NCBI GenBank assembly: GCA_021234155.1
Contig: JAJEKV010000284.1
Location: 1-64,000, forward strand
Source of the DNA: Isoetes taiwanensis
Taxonomy: Eukaryota; Streptophyta; Lycopodiopsida; Isoetales; Isoetaceae
Direction of reading: 5' to 3'
DNA length: 64,000 nt
Both the position numbers and the translations under genes were made by a program. The notes under the pieces were generated by a model, which saw only the letters and a program-made list of their open reading frames with translations, had not been told where the DNA came from and ran no database searches. Positions 21,479-34,830 of this stretch are shown piece after piece. Within the stretch, counting starts at the first letter, position 1. Each line of letters starts with the position of its first letter.

Positions 21479-22339
21479 AGCAACGAAGTTGCACTCATAT
21501 TCACAGATCCAAATGGGGAGCCTCCAACTGACAGAAAAATATGCATACATGGCAGATCTGGTAACTTGCAACATATAGATGTCACTAACCCCAATTGTGA
21601 CCCAATGACTTATCCATTGTTGCTTCCCCTTGGGGAACAAGGTTGGAGTCCTTTGTGCCCTAAGGCCCCTAGACTGATGTAGCATGGGCGAGCTCCCTAC
21701 AGGGCGCTACTAGCACATCACGCTAGTTTATTGTAGCCTTTTCTGAAGACTTCCTCAGTTTCTATGAAAACTGGCACCCTGCTTTCTAATCGACATCATG
21801 GCCGTATTATGGTCCTGGATATGCAACTTTATTTTATTCAAAGAATCTCTAACAGACATCTTCCAAAAGATGCCACCAGTATGTGAATAGCTTTGGGTTT
21901 CTTCCCTGCAATGGTTTACCACATTCAATAATCTATTTAAGCATGAAAAATGGAAAAGATAAAAGGGCACAAGGGCACAATAGATGAGGCAAATCACTAA
22001 TGCATTTGATAGGAGAAAATATATTCAAGTTCAATTTTGAAAATTTATGGAGCTTCCTCAGGTAGTTATAATGGTCTGGCCATTCGCCACATTTCTAACC
22101 TATTGGACATCAGCCCTAAGCCATGTACTATGACAACATACATGGCATAACAACAAATTTGCCAAAAGAAAAGGGAAAACAATTTTTACTTGGCATTCTT
22201 AGACATCGTTACCATTCTCAACAACATAGGAGTTCAGGATATTCAGAAAAAAGAATGGGTCCTCGGGTGCAAACTTTTTTCATAATAACCACAAACATCA
22301 ATTCATTACTAACCCATCATTTCCCTCTAGGTTTAGAAC

Positions 22340-23430
22340 AGATGTCCTTCAATACTAGCAAAAGGCACCTTCCACGAGACCAGCCGGCAAGCTCTTCAAA
22401 AACCATTCATGGTTCATAACATCTGGAATGGTGAATCGTTGCGAATAAAGAGCAGAGGTAGAGTACGTTGCAAAAGCAAATGCTTACTCTTGTTGGGTTT
22501 GCAACAAAAATGTGTGAAAGAAGAATTTGTCCTTCAGCAGATATCTGTATGTTGTCTGGAACAACATATTGCACACTCAATATCCTCTACATTGCAAGAA
22601 CATTGATATTTAAAGTCAGAAACATATTACTGATTAATGACAATAATGCTTTTCGTACTGCAATATTTTACAAATATTACTTGGGTCTTCTGGATCTTCA
22701 ATGGGGAAGTTCCTACAAGCATGACGTAGAGAGTGATGCTATAGGACCAAACATCTGTAATTTGTAGGAACCGATCATTTGTATTGACAGAAAAAAAAAG
22801 TAACTTGTTGGAAGGAGAATATCCAAAAAAATTTCGCCCAACATACCGTCATACTCTTTCTTAGACAACACTTTTGGTGCTATGTATGCTGGTGTAGCAA
22901 CTCTTGAATTTGGCTAAGAATGCAGTAGAGAAGTAGAGAAGATTGTATACATGTGCATTATAAACATCATCCATCCAATAATTTACTTGCAAAGTAGGAA
23001 GTTGCTTACCTTTGAATAGCCAAAGTCAAAAATTTTTAACCGAGGGGCAGGGCTTCCATCTAGCAATGCATTTTCCAACTTCAAATCTAGATGACAAATA
23101 TCCTGTGGGATCAGAGTTCAAATATAAGCATCCCCCATTGAGGCCATGTTGAAAGACACTCACAGCTTCATAGAAGTGGAGGGTGAAGGCAACACCACTG
23201 AGTGGCAATAGGTGACCCCAGACATCAGTTGTTGAAAGAAAAATCTTCCCTCCAAATGTGGAAGTTCATTTGAAGCCCTTGAAGGCACAAACAATTGACA
23301 CATGGAGACAACCTAAGATACACAAGCTAATTATCCAGGTAGCGCATTCTACAAGCATAGCAATCTTCTATATGAAAGGCAGGACAAACCTCATCTTTAC
23401 TGAAATGGCCATGGACCCATTCATCGAGAG
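22340..23430 (-). pseudogene. SnRK2-type protein kinase pseudogene, copy B
   Basis: This copy is better preserved than 2290-3290. Recognised minus-strand exons: RFFFQQLMSGVTYCHSV (to 23196); after a 93-bp GT-AG intron, [16 protein letters not shown] then [15 protein letters not shown] (23102-23010, donor GTAAG); VATPAYIAPKVLSKKEYDG (about 22915-22847); DVWSYSITLYVMLVGTSP (22754 to about 22658, one-base deletion after TSP); VQYVVPDNIQISAEG (about 22585-22490); and IPDVMNHEWFLKSLPAGLVE (about 22430-22355). Order and content match the SnRK2 kinase domain. DFG is kept but HRD is HLD. The frameshift and the missing N-lobe show it is dead. The acidic C-terminal domain was not found. Confidence 0.85.
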
Positions 23431-23472
23431 AAGATCGAGCAATAATGAAGCAGCAGAAACATCAGATTCAAC
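23405..23472 (+). pseudogene. Truncated start of the duplicated AP2/ERF gene
   Basis: The ATG and about 22 codons (MAMDPFIERRSSNNEAAETS) match the start at 3279. Similarity ends exactly where the CACTA-like terminal repeat begins at 23473. Confidence 0.75.
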
Positions 23473-24035
23473 CATTACAACCCCAACATTTGGTCCACGG
23501 CTGAAAACAAGAGTAAAAACAAAATACGGATTGTTTTTTTGAAGATTTGAAAAAAACACACACGTAGTTATACAGAGGTGTGGTTTTTCAAGGATATGCT
23601 GTAGTTTTTCCTTAGGGAGCCGTAGCTTTTTTTTTTAAGAATGTGTAGTTAAGGAGATGTAGTTTCTTTTTTAAGGATGTGTTGTTTTCTCAAGTGGTAT
23701 GGTTTTTTGAAGGGATGGTTTTTTTTAACGTGTTGTTTTTTAAGGTAGTGTTTTTTTGAGGTGTGGTTTTTTAAGGTTTTCTAAGAATCCATGTATGAAA
23801 AGTTGTCCACATGCCATTACTGCCACAAAATGGCGGCATAAAAGAGCTGTAAGCATGCTTGACAGACTCATTAGCATTTGGCTTCATACATGTGTGTGTG
23901 TGAGCTTGTAGAGTGTGAACTTGAAGACATCCTCACTTGGCAACTTGTAGAAGACACATTGATACGAAGAACCAAAGATAGACACTCATATAGGCATTCC
24001 TTGAAGGTCTCAAACATGCCACACCCACTCTAACA
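23473..24035 (+). repeat. Left long terminal inverted repeat
   Basis: It begins CATTACAACC, then T-rich motifs such as GTGTAGTTTTT and GATGTGTTGTTTT, then a unique part up to the first 19-bp units. It matches the reverse complement of 45035-46909 minus the insert at 45383-46629. Confidence 0.85.
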
Positions 24036-26735
24036 TGCCATGTGGGCTCCAACATGCCAAGGTGGCTCCAACATGTCACGTGGGCTCCAACATGCCAAGA
24101 TGGCTCAAACATGCCAAGGTGGCTCAAACATGCCACATGGGCTCCAACATGCCACCTAGACTCCAACATGCCAAGGTGGCTCAAACATGCCACGTGGGCT
24201 CCAACATGCCAAGGTGGCTCAAACATGTCACCTAGGCTCCAACATGCCACCTAGGCTCGAACATGCCAAGGTAGCTCAAACATGCCATGCGGGCTCCAAC
24301 AAGCCAAGGTGGCTCACAACATGACACCTAGGCTCCAACTTGCCAAGGTGGCTCAAATGTGCCATCTAGGCTCCAACATGCCGCCTAGGCTCAAACATGC
24401 TATGCGGGCTCCAACATGCCACCTATACTCAAACATACCAAGGTGGCTCAAACATGCCATGAGGCTCCAACACGCCAAAGGTGGCTCAAATATGCCACGT
24501 AAGCTCCAACATGCCACCTAGGCTCCAACACACCAAAGGTGGCTCAAACATGCCACCTAGGCTCCAACATGCCAAGGTGGCTCAAACATGCCACGTGGGC
24601 TCCAACATGCCACCTAGGCTCCAACACACCAAGGTGGCTCAAACATGTCACCTAGTCTCCAACATGCCACCTAGGCTCAAATATGCCAAGGTCGCTCAAA
24701 CATGCCATGGCTCCAACATGACACCTAGGCTCCAACATGCAAGGTGGCTCACAACATGCCACCTAGGCTCCAACATGCCAAGGTGGCTCAAACGTGCCAC
24801 ATAAGCTCTAACATACCACCTAGGCTCAAACATGCCAAGGTGGTTCAAATATGCCAAAGTGGCTCAAACATGCCACGCTGAGCTCCAACATGCCACCTAG
24901 ACTCAAACATACCAAGGTGGCTCAAACATGCCACGCGGGCTCCAACAAGCCACCTAGGCTCCAACATGCCAAGGTGGCTCAAACATGCCACATAGGTTCC
25001 ACCATGCCAAGGTGGCTCACAACATGCCACCTAGGCTCCAACATGTCAAGGTGGCTCAAACGAGCCACATAGGCTCCAATACCACTTAGGCTCAAACATG
25101 CCAAGGTGGTTCAAATATGCCAAAGTGGCTCAAACATGCCACGTGACCTCCAACATGCCACCTAGGCTCCAACCTGACACCTAGACTCAAACATGCCAAG
25201 GTGGCTCAAACATGTCACGGGCTCCAACATGCCACCTAGACTCAAACATGCCAAGGTGGCTCAAATATGCCACCTAGACTCCAACATGCCAAGGTGGCTC
25301 AAACATGGCACGCGGGCTCCAACGTGTCACCTAGGCTCCAACATGGCAAGGTGGCTCAAATATGCCACCTAGGCTGCAATATGCCATCTAGGCTCAAACA
25401 TGCCAAGGTGGCTCAAACATGCCACGTGCACTCCAATATGCCACCTAGGCTCCAACATGCCACGGTAGCTCAAACATGCCAAGGTGTTCAAACATGCCAC
25501 CTAGGCTCAAACATGCCACGTGATTTCCAACATGCCACCTAGGCTCAAACATGCCACCTAGGCTGCAATATGCCACCGAGGCTCAAACATGCCAAGGTGG
25601 CTCAAACATGCCACGTGTGCTCCAACATGCCACCTAGGCTCCAACATGCCAAGGTGGCTGAAATATGCCACCTAGGCTCAAACATGCCACGTGGTTTCCA
25701 AAATGCCGCCTAGGCTCCAACATGCCAAGGTGGCTCAAACATGCCACCTACGCTCCAACATACCACCTAGGCTCCAACATGCCAAGGTGGCTCAACACAT
25801 GCCAAGGTGCTCAAACATGCCACCTAGGCTCAAACATGCCATTTGGCTCCAACATGCCACGAGGCTCCAACATGCCAAGGTGGCTCAAACATGCCAGTGG
25901 GCTCCAACATGCCAATGTATCTCAAACATGCCACCAAGGCTCCAACATGCCACCTAGGCTCAAACATGCCACGGTGGCTCAAACATGCCACCTAGGCTCC
26001 AACATGCCAAGGTGGCTCAAACATGGCATCTAGTCTCCAACATGCCACCTAGGCTCAAATATGTCAAGGTGGCTCAATCATGCCAAGGTGACTCAAACAT
26101 GCCACGCGGGCTCCAAGGCCACTGAAGCTCCAACATGCCAAGGTGGCTCAAATATGGCACATGGGGCTCCAAGTTGCCACCTAGCCTCCAACATGCCAAG
26201 GTGGCTCAAACATGCCACCTAGGCTCCAACATGCCACCTAGACTCAAACATGCCAAGGTGCCTCAAACATGCCAAGGTGGCTCAAACACGCCATGCGGGC
26301 TCCAACATGCCACCTAGGCTCCAACATGCCAAGGTGACTCAAACATGTCACCTGGACTCCAACATGCCACCTAGGCTCAAACATGCCACGCAGGCTCCAA
26401 CATGCCACCTAGGCTCCAACATGCCACCTAGGCTCAAACATGCCATGAAGCTCCAACATGCCACCTAGGCTCCAACATGCCAAGGTGGCTCACAACATGC
26501 CATCTAGGCTCCAACATGCCAAGGTGGCTCAAATGTGCCACCTAGGCTCCAACATGCCACCTAGGGTCAAACATGCCAAGGTGGCTGAAACATGCACACG
26601 AGCTCCAACATGCCATCTAGGCTCAAATATGCAAAGGTGGCTCAAATGTGCCACCTAGGCTCCAACATGCCACCGAGTCTCAAACATGCCAAGGTGATTC
26701 AAACATGGCACCTAGGCTTTAACATGCCATCTAGA
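24014..26735 (+). repeat. Left 19-bp minisatellite array
   Basis: About 2.7 kb, roughly 140 units. Three main variants share AACATGC at the start and GCTC near the end: AACATGCCACCTAGGCTCC, AACATGCCAAGGTGGCTCA and AACATGCCACGTGGGCTCC. Because 19 leaves remainder 1 on division by 3, every frame reads the same 19-residue periodic peptide; these frames are a by-product of the repeat. Confidence 0.95.
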
Positions 26736-27054
26736 CACACTGACCCCAAATTTCGCTCTATGTGTAGTTTTTTGCTGTCTTTTTTGCAGAAAAACAACAC
26801 TTAAAGCCCACCTGTTGTTTTGTTCCGAAAATGCTAGAAACAACATGTAGTTTTTGGCTAAAAAGTCTATGCATAGAAAATTGACAGTCTTTTGAGAAAA
26901 ATTCAATGCGTTGTTTTTAGGTGTTGTTTTTTTATTTTTACTAAAAAACTAACATGTGGTTTTACAGAATATCCACATGTGGTTTTTGAAAATAGTAGTT
27001 GTTTTTAAGTGTTGTTTTTACTTAAAAAACATGTGGTTTAACATAATATATTAT
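26736..27054 (+). repeat. Imperfect tandem repeats with ACATGTGGTTT and GTTGTTTTTA
   Basis: Units of roughly 70-75 bp combine AACATGTGGTTT, CCACATGTGG and AAGTGTTGTTTTTACT. The same motifs resume at 34111-34215, so one repeat tract was split by the LINE at 27055-34110. Confidence 0.7.
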
Positions 27055-30000
27055 GCATTTATGCATTTAATCGATCCCGGATTCATTGAGTGTAGACGCA
27101 TTGGTAAAAGGGTGGAAGGGAAAAATAGACCGGTATTGCTTAAATTTGGTAGCTTAGATGCCAAGATCCGAGTGATGCAGCATAGAGGCAATCTAAAAGG
27201 ACACAAAATATGGTTGAATGACGACTTGACTGTGCAACAACAAGCTGAACGAAAATCAATGCTGGAAGAGGTGAAGAAATTGAGAGACGATGGGAAAAAG
27301 GCTTATATAGTTAACAATAAAGTGGTCGTTCGTGGTAGAGCATAGGGAAGCGAGGCCCTCAAGCTGTTTGTATGGAACATACACGGTTTGGATGAATAAT
27401 TTTTTTTTTTTTTTTGAAGAACTGTGTCATCAATATATTAAAAGAATGGTAATATTACAAAGCAAGTGAGGAGGAAGGAGCACTGCCCCAAAGAGACAGC
27501 GATACCTCGACACTCCACAACAAACTCACGTAAAAACCGCAACTCTCTTCACTGCATACAAACCGACCATCACCATCTACAACACCCAAGAAGTCCCGCC
27601 TAAATGGCAAACTTCCGCCTACTACTTTTGGGAACACCGTAAAGCTTTGAAATAGCTTTGTACCGAGTCGAGGAATCGAGAGGTCGCAGTCGCTGAATCC
27701 CCGAAAGATCCACAACCGCCGCCGCTTCCAAATCAGCCACACCAACCAAGCCACGCAGACAGATGCAAGGCTTTGCTGCCGCAAGAGCGGCCAAGCACCG
27801 GGATACATGAAGCGAAAGAATGCCGGGCTAGTCAATCTCACCTGAAATAGAGCCCTAACCCAATCCCGGGCAGCCGCAAGTGAGGGCATAAAACGGGACA
27901 ATGCTCCGCGCCTCCGCGATGAAGGCCACAACAAAAGAGAGGGCTCACACCCGCCTAAACCGGACTCACAAGGGCATTCACCCCGACACTGGTGCACCAC
28001 CCGGCCACGAAGCACCCTAACCTTCGGTGGGGAAGTGAGCTCCATGTCCACGCCCAAACCGAGTGCCATCGAGAACCCGGAAGTCGCGATAGACCACTTG
28101 CCCCAAGGGGCGGTGTGTCATGAATAGCCAAACACCCGGAACAAGACCGCACAAAGCAAGAAAACACAACATCGGATGAACCTTCCAAACCCGCACCACC
28201 ACATCATCCCGAGGGACTATAGGTATGTGTAGCGGAATACCCCCGCCACATGCTCCCAGATAGCCAGTCTTGGCCACCCCTCAGTTTAAAAGCGAGCTCG
28301 AAAGAACTCCCACGAAGCTAGCTGATCATGACCACCCCAATACCAATCCTCCAAGGTGAGCACAACAGCTCGCCTCCAATGGGCCTGCGTCCGAGCATGC
28401 ACAGTGGCAGCCAAGGGCAAGTGCGCAGGGGGCAAAGGAACCCACAAGAAAGGAGAAGAATGGTGATAAACTGAGGCATAATCTAGTTGGAAGAGCACAA
28501 AGCACATGATCCCAAGCCCGCAACACTGGTGGAGAAAAGGGGATGCATGTGGGAAAGGCCGGAGACCATACAACAAGTGCCTGGGGCAACTCCACATGCA
28601 CGACGGGCTTCCCAAACGCCACACAATACCATTAAGAGACGCAACAACAAGCAGCTGCACCGGAGAAGATGCTCCATCTCGCAGTAATGCTCCAAACAAA
28701 CTTGGAGACCAACACCTTACTATGCAAATGCGCTAAATCCGTAATGGTCAAGCCCCCATCCTCCCCAGGAGACACTTCCACCAAGCCACTTTAACAACCG
28801 CCCTTCATCATCCCCCCACACAAAATTTGAACAACAATCTTATCCAAAGCCCGTGATCTTACCCTCGAGGAGCTAGCATCGCAGATGTCAGATACACATG
28901 AGTGCTACAAAAAATGGGACTTGGCAATAGTGATCCCACCCGCCATGGACAACTTGCTACCCTTCCACCAATTGAGGTGTTTCTCGCAAATCCCACACCT
29001 CCCCCGAAACATCCCTCAAAGGGAATACCCTTGACTTAGTACACACATTACCCGGAAGCACCTTCCAAGGGAATAGAGCCAAACAAGGGGAGGCTGAGTC
29101 ACCTGGGCCCATAATGCGGAGCACTTACCCCACCAAGAATGCCTCGAGGCCAAGGAGAAAGTATCCAACAAACCCTTCACATTCTCGTAAATTCCTCTCT
29201 TCGCCACCAAGAAGAGGAAAGTGTCATCGGCAAACCGGTTAATAATTTGGTGGCTACCATCCCGCGATCATCCGCCCATCCACCACTCCCTCCTCCGCAA
29301 GCAAAAACAAGCGAGACGGTGCCTCCGCACAATCGTAAACAAAAATGGCCAAAGGGCACCCCTCGACGCACCCTCCGCCCTAAGGAGAAAAAGGCGGAGG
29401 GTTCACCCCGGCACACCACCGAGTCTGCCCCGATCTATGCACTTCATGATATCTCGAAAGCGTGGACCATACAGCCCAACGCTAACATCATGGCGCATAA
29501 GAACTCCCAACGGACACTATCGTAAGCTTTGGCAAAGTCAAGCTTAAGATAGGCAATGCCTTGCCCCTGTTCTTGGCCCAATAAAGGCCCTCATAAGGCT
29601 GCGGCAACATTAGTCAAAATGTTCCTCCGGGGACAAACCTGCATCGCACCTTACTAATGGAAGAAGTCAACACGGCTTCAACTTCTCTGCCGGGACTTCG
29701 CAATAATCTTATACACGAGGACAACAAGGAGATAGGCCTCCAATCATTAATAGTAGAAGGTCGCTTAACCTTAGGAATCAAGGAAATGCATGCGGTATTC
29801 AAGATCCTATCCATTTGAGAAGATCTAAAGAACTCGAGGGTACACTGTACACCGACTCACCACTCACTCCCAATAAGTGAAAAGAACTCCAGGGGGATGC
29901 CATCAGTCGGGACATTTATCCTTGGCCATGCACATACATGCCGCCCGTTAAATCCTCTCTGGAGAGCTCACCGCCCAAGCTCTCACGCCGGTGAGGAGAA

Positions 30001-33000
30001 TAGATGAAACAGCCCCCAAAACAAGCTCCCCCATCTCTTGCTCATAGGGAAGAGGCTGTCAAGTCGAAAAAACCCCGAGAAATGGGCATGCACATACCTC
30101 TGCAAATCAGCGGGATCCTCCAAAGTCCGCCATCGAGGAGCCAAAGCAAGGGGCGCCATAGATGCCGCATATGATATCGCTACCTAGCCGCTACGAAGAA
30201 CAAAGCGAACTTGTGTCCCCCTCCTTCAACGGGTAAAGGGCTGCCTTCACGTGCCTCTCGCGACTTTAACCTGCCCTCGAGCAACAATACGGCTGCAACA
30301 TTTGCATTCTCCTAATGCCATCGGAAGGTTGCTCCGAATGCTCTCCAACTCGATAGAGACCATGCAACTCCCCGCTCTAGCGCACCTGGCGCCTACCAAA
30401 GACCTTGGCAAAGCGCTTTCACCCCGGCCAAGGCGGTCACCATACCGGACATACCCGCCCGGAGATGAAAAGGTATCAAGCCACAACTCCGGGCTCGGGG
30501 CGAAATCCGCATCGAGCCTGCGGGTGTTCAAGCGGAACACCGTCCTAGAGGGCCGAGAGGCAACTGCACCCCGACCGACAAAACCCGAGGGTAATGATCG
30601 AAATGGAGGTAGACGTAATGTTACTCCGGGCGCCAAAGAGGGCACACCATCCGGTGCACATGGGGAAGCATAACACCGGTCATGCCTAGCATACGCCTCG
30701 CCCGCACCAATCATCTATTACAATAGGTGAAAGACAAGTCCCCCGGGGACCTCAACCAAGGCCAAACCACGCAACAAACGAGACCCTTTGGTCCCTCTCA
30801 AACCCATGCACAACTTTTGAGTAATTCATTTTATGATTATGATATATTGTTGTTTATTGAAACCCGGGAACACGAGTCTAACGGTGCTTTTAGATATCCT
30901 GTGTTTTACTTTACTTGATTCAGTCTGGAATTTGCAAGGTGTTAATAGAAGAGGCTGGGGTGGAATTGCATGCTATTTGAAAAGGCGACATACACGCTTA
31001 CATTTACGGTTGTAAGTAAGGATAAATATAATCGGTTTATTTGGATAAAATTGCTTCTTCTAGATTTGAATGCTATGTGGCATGTGTCTATTTTGCACCT
31101 CGGATCCACATCCCGCATTGTATTCGGTAGATGGATTAAATGGAGAAGATCCTTTTATACACCTATCGGCTGATATTGCACGCTTTAAGGAGCATGGGCA
31201 TGTCTTTATAACCGGAGATCTTAATGGTCGTACTGGTATCAAGCAAGCGACACTCCTTTCTGGAGAAGGTAATCCTTTATGGTTACTAGAACAAATAGAT
31301 GATACAAAGTCTTGGTCTCGTAAATCTGTGGATATGATATCCAATAAGATGGGCAAACACATGATCACTATGTGTGAATCCTTTAACTTTGTTTTATACA
31401 ATGGCATTACACAGTTTCCAGGATCAGGGGATTTCACATGTCACCAGCCCAGTGGCAGTAGTGTTGTGGATTATCTGATAGGAGACCCTCATGGTATTGA
31501 TATCATTTCAGATTTTAAAGTTTTGGCAAAGAATCCTGACTCAGATCACGCTCCTCTTGGATTTACACTGGCTGCATTGAAGCATAAGAAGTCACCAGAA
31601 TTGGTACCGCCGCCCAAAATAAGAATGACGTATAAGAAGGCTGGAGCTTATGGATGCTTGCTTGATGCCTTTCTGGGCTTTGTTGGTCAGGCACATTAGA
31701 ACAAAAGAATGAGGTATTGACCAATCTAATACTGCAAACAACGAGTTCTATTTTTGGTTTGACCAAGAAAAATATGAAAAACAGCTGGGCGAAAAGCAAA
31801 TGGTTTGATGCAGAATGTTTTGCGGCTAAAAAAATGTGTATTAAATCAGGGAATCAGGTCAAGATCAAGCAATATAGGGCGTTGGTTAAACATAAAAAAA
31901 GGGATTGGTACAGAAGACATCAGGAAAGTATGATGCACATTGAAAAGATAGATCCTAAACGATTTTGGTACCGCACAAAAAAAATGGAGACAATAGGTGA
32001 CATCTCAAAAGAAGATCTTTTGAACTGGATAAAGGAACTCTATAGTACTCCTGAGGTGGAACAAATGCTGTTTGCAGGAGAGCCTAAAGAGATATTCTCC
32101 GTGGCAGATGTGGAATGTGCACTACGGAAAATGAACAATGGCAAAGCTAGCGATTCAAACGGGCTTTCGATTGAATTGTTTAAGTGGGAGGAGATAAACT
32201 CCATATGCTCTTAGCTAATTTATGTAATGAATGCCTTATAAAGGGCAATTTTCCAGGTGATTGGTGTATTAATAGGACCATTCCTATCTATAAATCTGGA
32301 AGCAAGAATGAAGTGAAGAACTATCGAACAATCTTGGTAAGCAATGTTTTTGCTAAACTCTTTGCATCTATGTTGGAGAATAAAATTTCCTCTTGGGCTG
32401 ATAAACATGATAATAGAGCTATTGGACAGGCAGGTTTTCGCAGTAATCACTCAACATTAGATCATCTTGCTACTTTGCGAGTAATGACAGAAGGAGCAAA
32501 AGGCTCTGGAAATAAAAGGTATGTGGCCTTTATTGATTTAACAAAAGCATTTGACAGGGTTAGTAGAAAAGAGCTTGCTTTGAGACTAAATGATCTTAGT
32601 ATCCCAGATGAATTGAAAAATGTTGTAGCCTGTTTGTATAAACAGGTCCTAGTAGAGCTCTCTTTTCCATTTGCTGGAACAGAAAAAGTTGCAAACACAA
32701 TTGGTGTAAAACAAGGATGTCCATGCTCCCCTACCATTTATTATTGATTATTTATTGATGAACTAGAGAGTTGGTTGGCCAGACTTGGTGGTGTTGGAGT
32801 TAGACTTGGGAAGTATATTATTCAGCTTTTGTTATTTGCAGATGACATAGTACTAATCTCCAAAACAGCAAGCGGTTTACAACAGCATTTAAATGTTCTG
32901 GATGCTTTCTGCACTGAAAAGCGATTATCCATAAATACAGATAAGTAAAAAATTATGGTGTTCGGGGGGCATGATACCACAATTTTCTCTATTGGAGGAA

Positions 33001-34110
33001 TACCTTTACAGAAAGTGAGTGAGTATAAATATCTTGGTATTGAAGTATCACAGAACTATAGATGGAATGTGGCGGCCCAAAAGAGAGCTTCAGGAGGCAT
33101 GCGGGCATTATACAGTATGCTTCATCAGTGTAAAATCAATAATTTCGACCACTGGAAGTTGAGACGATTGCTATATGGTGTTCAAGTGAAAGCAGTGATC
33201 CTTTATGGTAGTCCCATTTGGGGGGCAGGATTATCAAAGAAGAGCTGGAGTGAAATTGAAAAGGTCTAAAAAAGGTTTTTGCTCATAGAATTTGGGGCGA
33301 AACCCCAAACACCATATGAAATGTTGTTGGCAGAGGCAGGCATGCTTCCACTTGAGGTAGAAGCTCTTTGCAGGACCATAACCTATGTCAATAGGGTACT
33401 TGCTATGGATGGTGACCGATATCCTAGATTGGCTTTAGAGCAATCCACTGTTAAAGGTTGGTATTCGGAGGTCAAACATTGGGCAGAAAGATGGCTAGGT
33501 GCAATCTGGCATGTCTCGCTTAAGTTCATGGAAGTTCACGCATAGGTTTCTGAAATAGTTGTCAAGAAAATGTGGATATTGGAGTCAGAAAAAGAGGTTA
33601 AAAAACAGTTTTATCTAACAAATGTCAATGACTTGCAGGAATACAAAGAACAGAAGTATCTCTTATCCAATATTGATAGGAAAAGACGGATGCTTATTTC
33701 TCAACTACGATTGTCATGCATACACTCCATATAGAGACTGGAAGGTGGACTGGTACTCCTCGTGATCAGAGGTTGTGTCCTGCATGTCTAGAGCTAGAAA
33801 TTGAAATAGAGGAGCATGCTTTCTTGAGATGTGCTTCTTATGCACATATTTGTGAGGTCTACGATATCCAGGTAACCTCTCTAAAAGATCTTTTTGATAT
33901 ACCAGCACATCTTTTAAGCTCGTATGTGAAGGCCGTTTGGCAAGAAAGAAAAGACATAATGAATCTATTTGAGTTCATGAAAGATTTTGAGTTAGAATGT
34001 GCTCTGGATTGAGCGTCTTGAACAATAAATTTTGTATCTTTTTGCCATAGAGGCCTGGGGGCCTAAATGGCTTGATCAATATATTTATATTTATATTTAT
34101 ATTTATACAC
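27055..34110 (+). mobile_element. LINE of non-L1 type (Jockey/CR1-like), interrupted by an L1
   Basis: In order: an ORF1-like end, RRIGKRVEGKNRPVLLKF and GNLKGHKIWLNDDL (about 27070-27345); the endonuclease start WNIHGLDE (about 27373-27396) resuming after the inserted L1 with YDYDILLFIETREHES (30830 on) and FITGDLNGRTG (31205 on); reverse transcriptase with VAFIDLTKAFDRV (about 32525), GVKQGCPCSP and FADDIVLIS (about 32838); and a C-terminal region with KYLGIEVS to about 34012. The tail is a (TATATT)n-type repeat, not poly(A). Several stops and shifts (after SPTIYY, at NTDK) make it dead. FADDIVLIS, the ORF1 style and the tail differ from plant L1; the clade name is inference. Confidence 0.75.
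27396..30822 (-). mobile_element. L1-type LINE, degenerate, inserted in the other LINE
   Basis: A T-run at 27399-27415 is the poly(A) tail on the minus strand. Minus-strand fragments: ACISLIPKVKRPSTINDWRP near 29750 (reverse transcriptase), RT pieces across 29000-29700, and a long C-terminal frame 28069-27455 with the Trp-rich end of the zinc-binding RT domain (ASVCVAWLVWLIWKRR). It is the same family as the plus-strand copy 48930-63912. The host LINE resumes at about 30823, and short AATT-containing motifs flank both ends. Many stops and frameshifts. Confidence 0.85.
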
Positions 34111-34830
34111 GTGGATAATAGTTTTCAAGTGTTGTTTTTACTGAAAAGTAACATGTGGCTTAACATAACATCCACGTGTGGTTTTTTAAAATAGTTGTTT
34201 TCAAATGTGGTCTTTCTCAAATAAAGATACCTGATTCTAAAGAAAACCATGTTAAAAAACTATACTAATAAAAAAAAACAAAAAACAGCAGCAAATAACC
34301 ATAGATAAAAAAAAATTCCACATGGTCATTGTTTTTTCGATTGTTCTACTCACAATTTTTTTTCACTTAGAACTATGCTTTAATAAAGTTGTTTGGGAGT
34401 TGAACCCAAATATTGGACATTTTAAGTTTTGAATATGGTTTAATAAATATCACTTAAATAGAAACCTATGTATTCAACGGCCGAGATTAATGCCAAAATG
34501 GACGGCCTGGATTTTGATCCAGGTCCTATCATTCTATTGGTCGTTCAAATTAACGGGCCTGTTCCCTTGCCCGCCTCCACTGCTTGACCGCCTATTCCGC
34601 TCGAATGTTCTAGCTATGGCAATTGCACCCAATTTGCTTCATCGACCGCTTTGCTTCATTCCACCATCGTCGGATCTATCCAAAGCTTTGTTTATTCTGT
34701 TCTTCATATTGCCAGATCTTTGAAGTTAAATTCAACTCAATCATTTAAAAAAAATGCCTGGCGGACTGTGGTGAAGTTCTTCAATCCGATGCACTCGAAG
34801 TTTACAGAGCATGCTTTTCTTGATTGCTAG
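34111..34830. other. Resumed 75-bp repeat tract and a promoter-like segment
   Basis: 34111-34215 continues the repeat of 26736-27054. At about 34475-34570, CAACGGCCGAGAT, GGACGGCCTGGATTT and GATCCAGG closely parallel 39360-39450. Such motifs are common before plant genes, so both may be captured promoters or 5' flanks (inference). Confidence 0.5.

Noticed and set aside
24014-26735. CRISPR-like array
   Set aside because: Units are contiguous without spacers, and the DNA is eukaryotic.
24035-26804. Many open frames encoding periodic MPPRLQHAKVAQTCH-type peptides in the 19-bp arrays (also 41595-45062)
   Set aside because: A 19-bp period free of stops keeps all frames open on both strands; no start context, splice signal or codon bias supports a protein.
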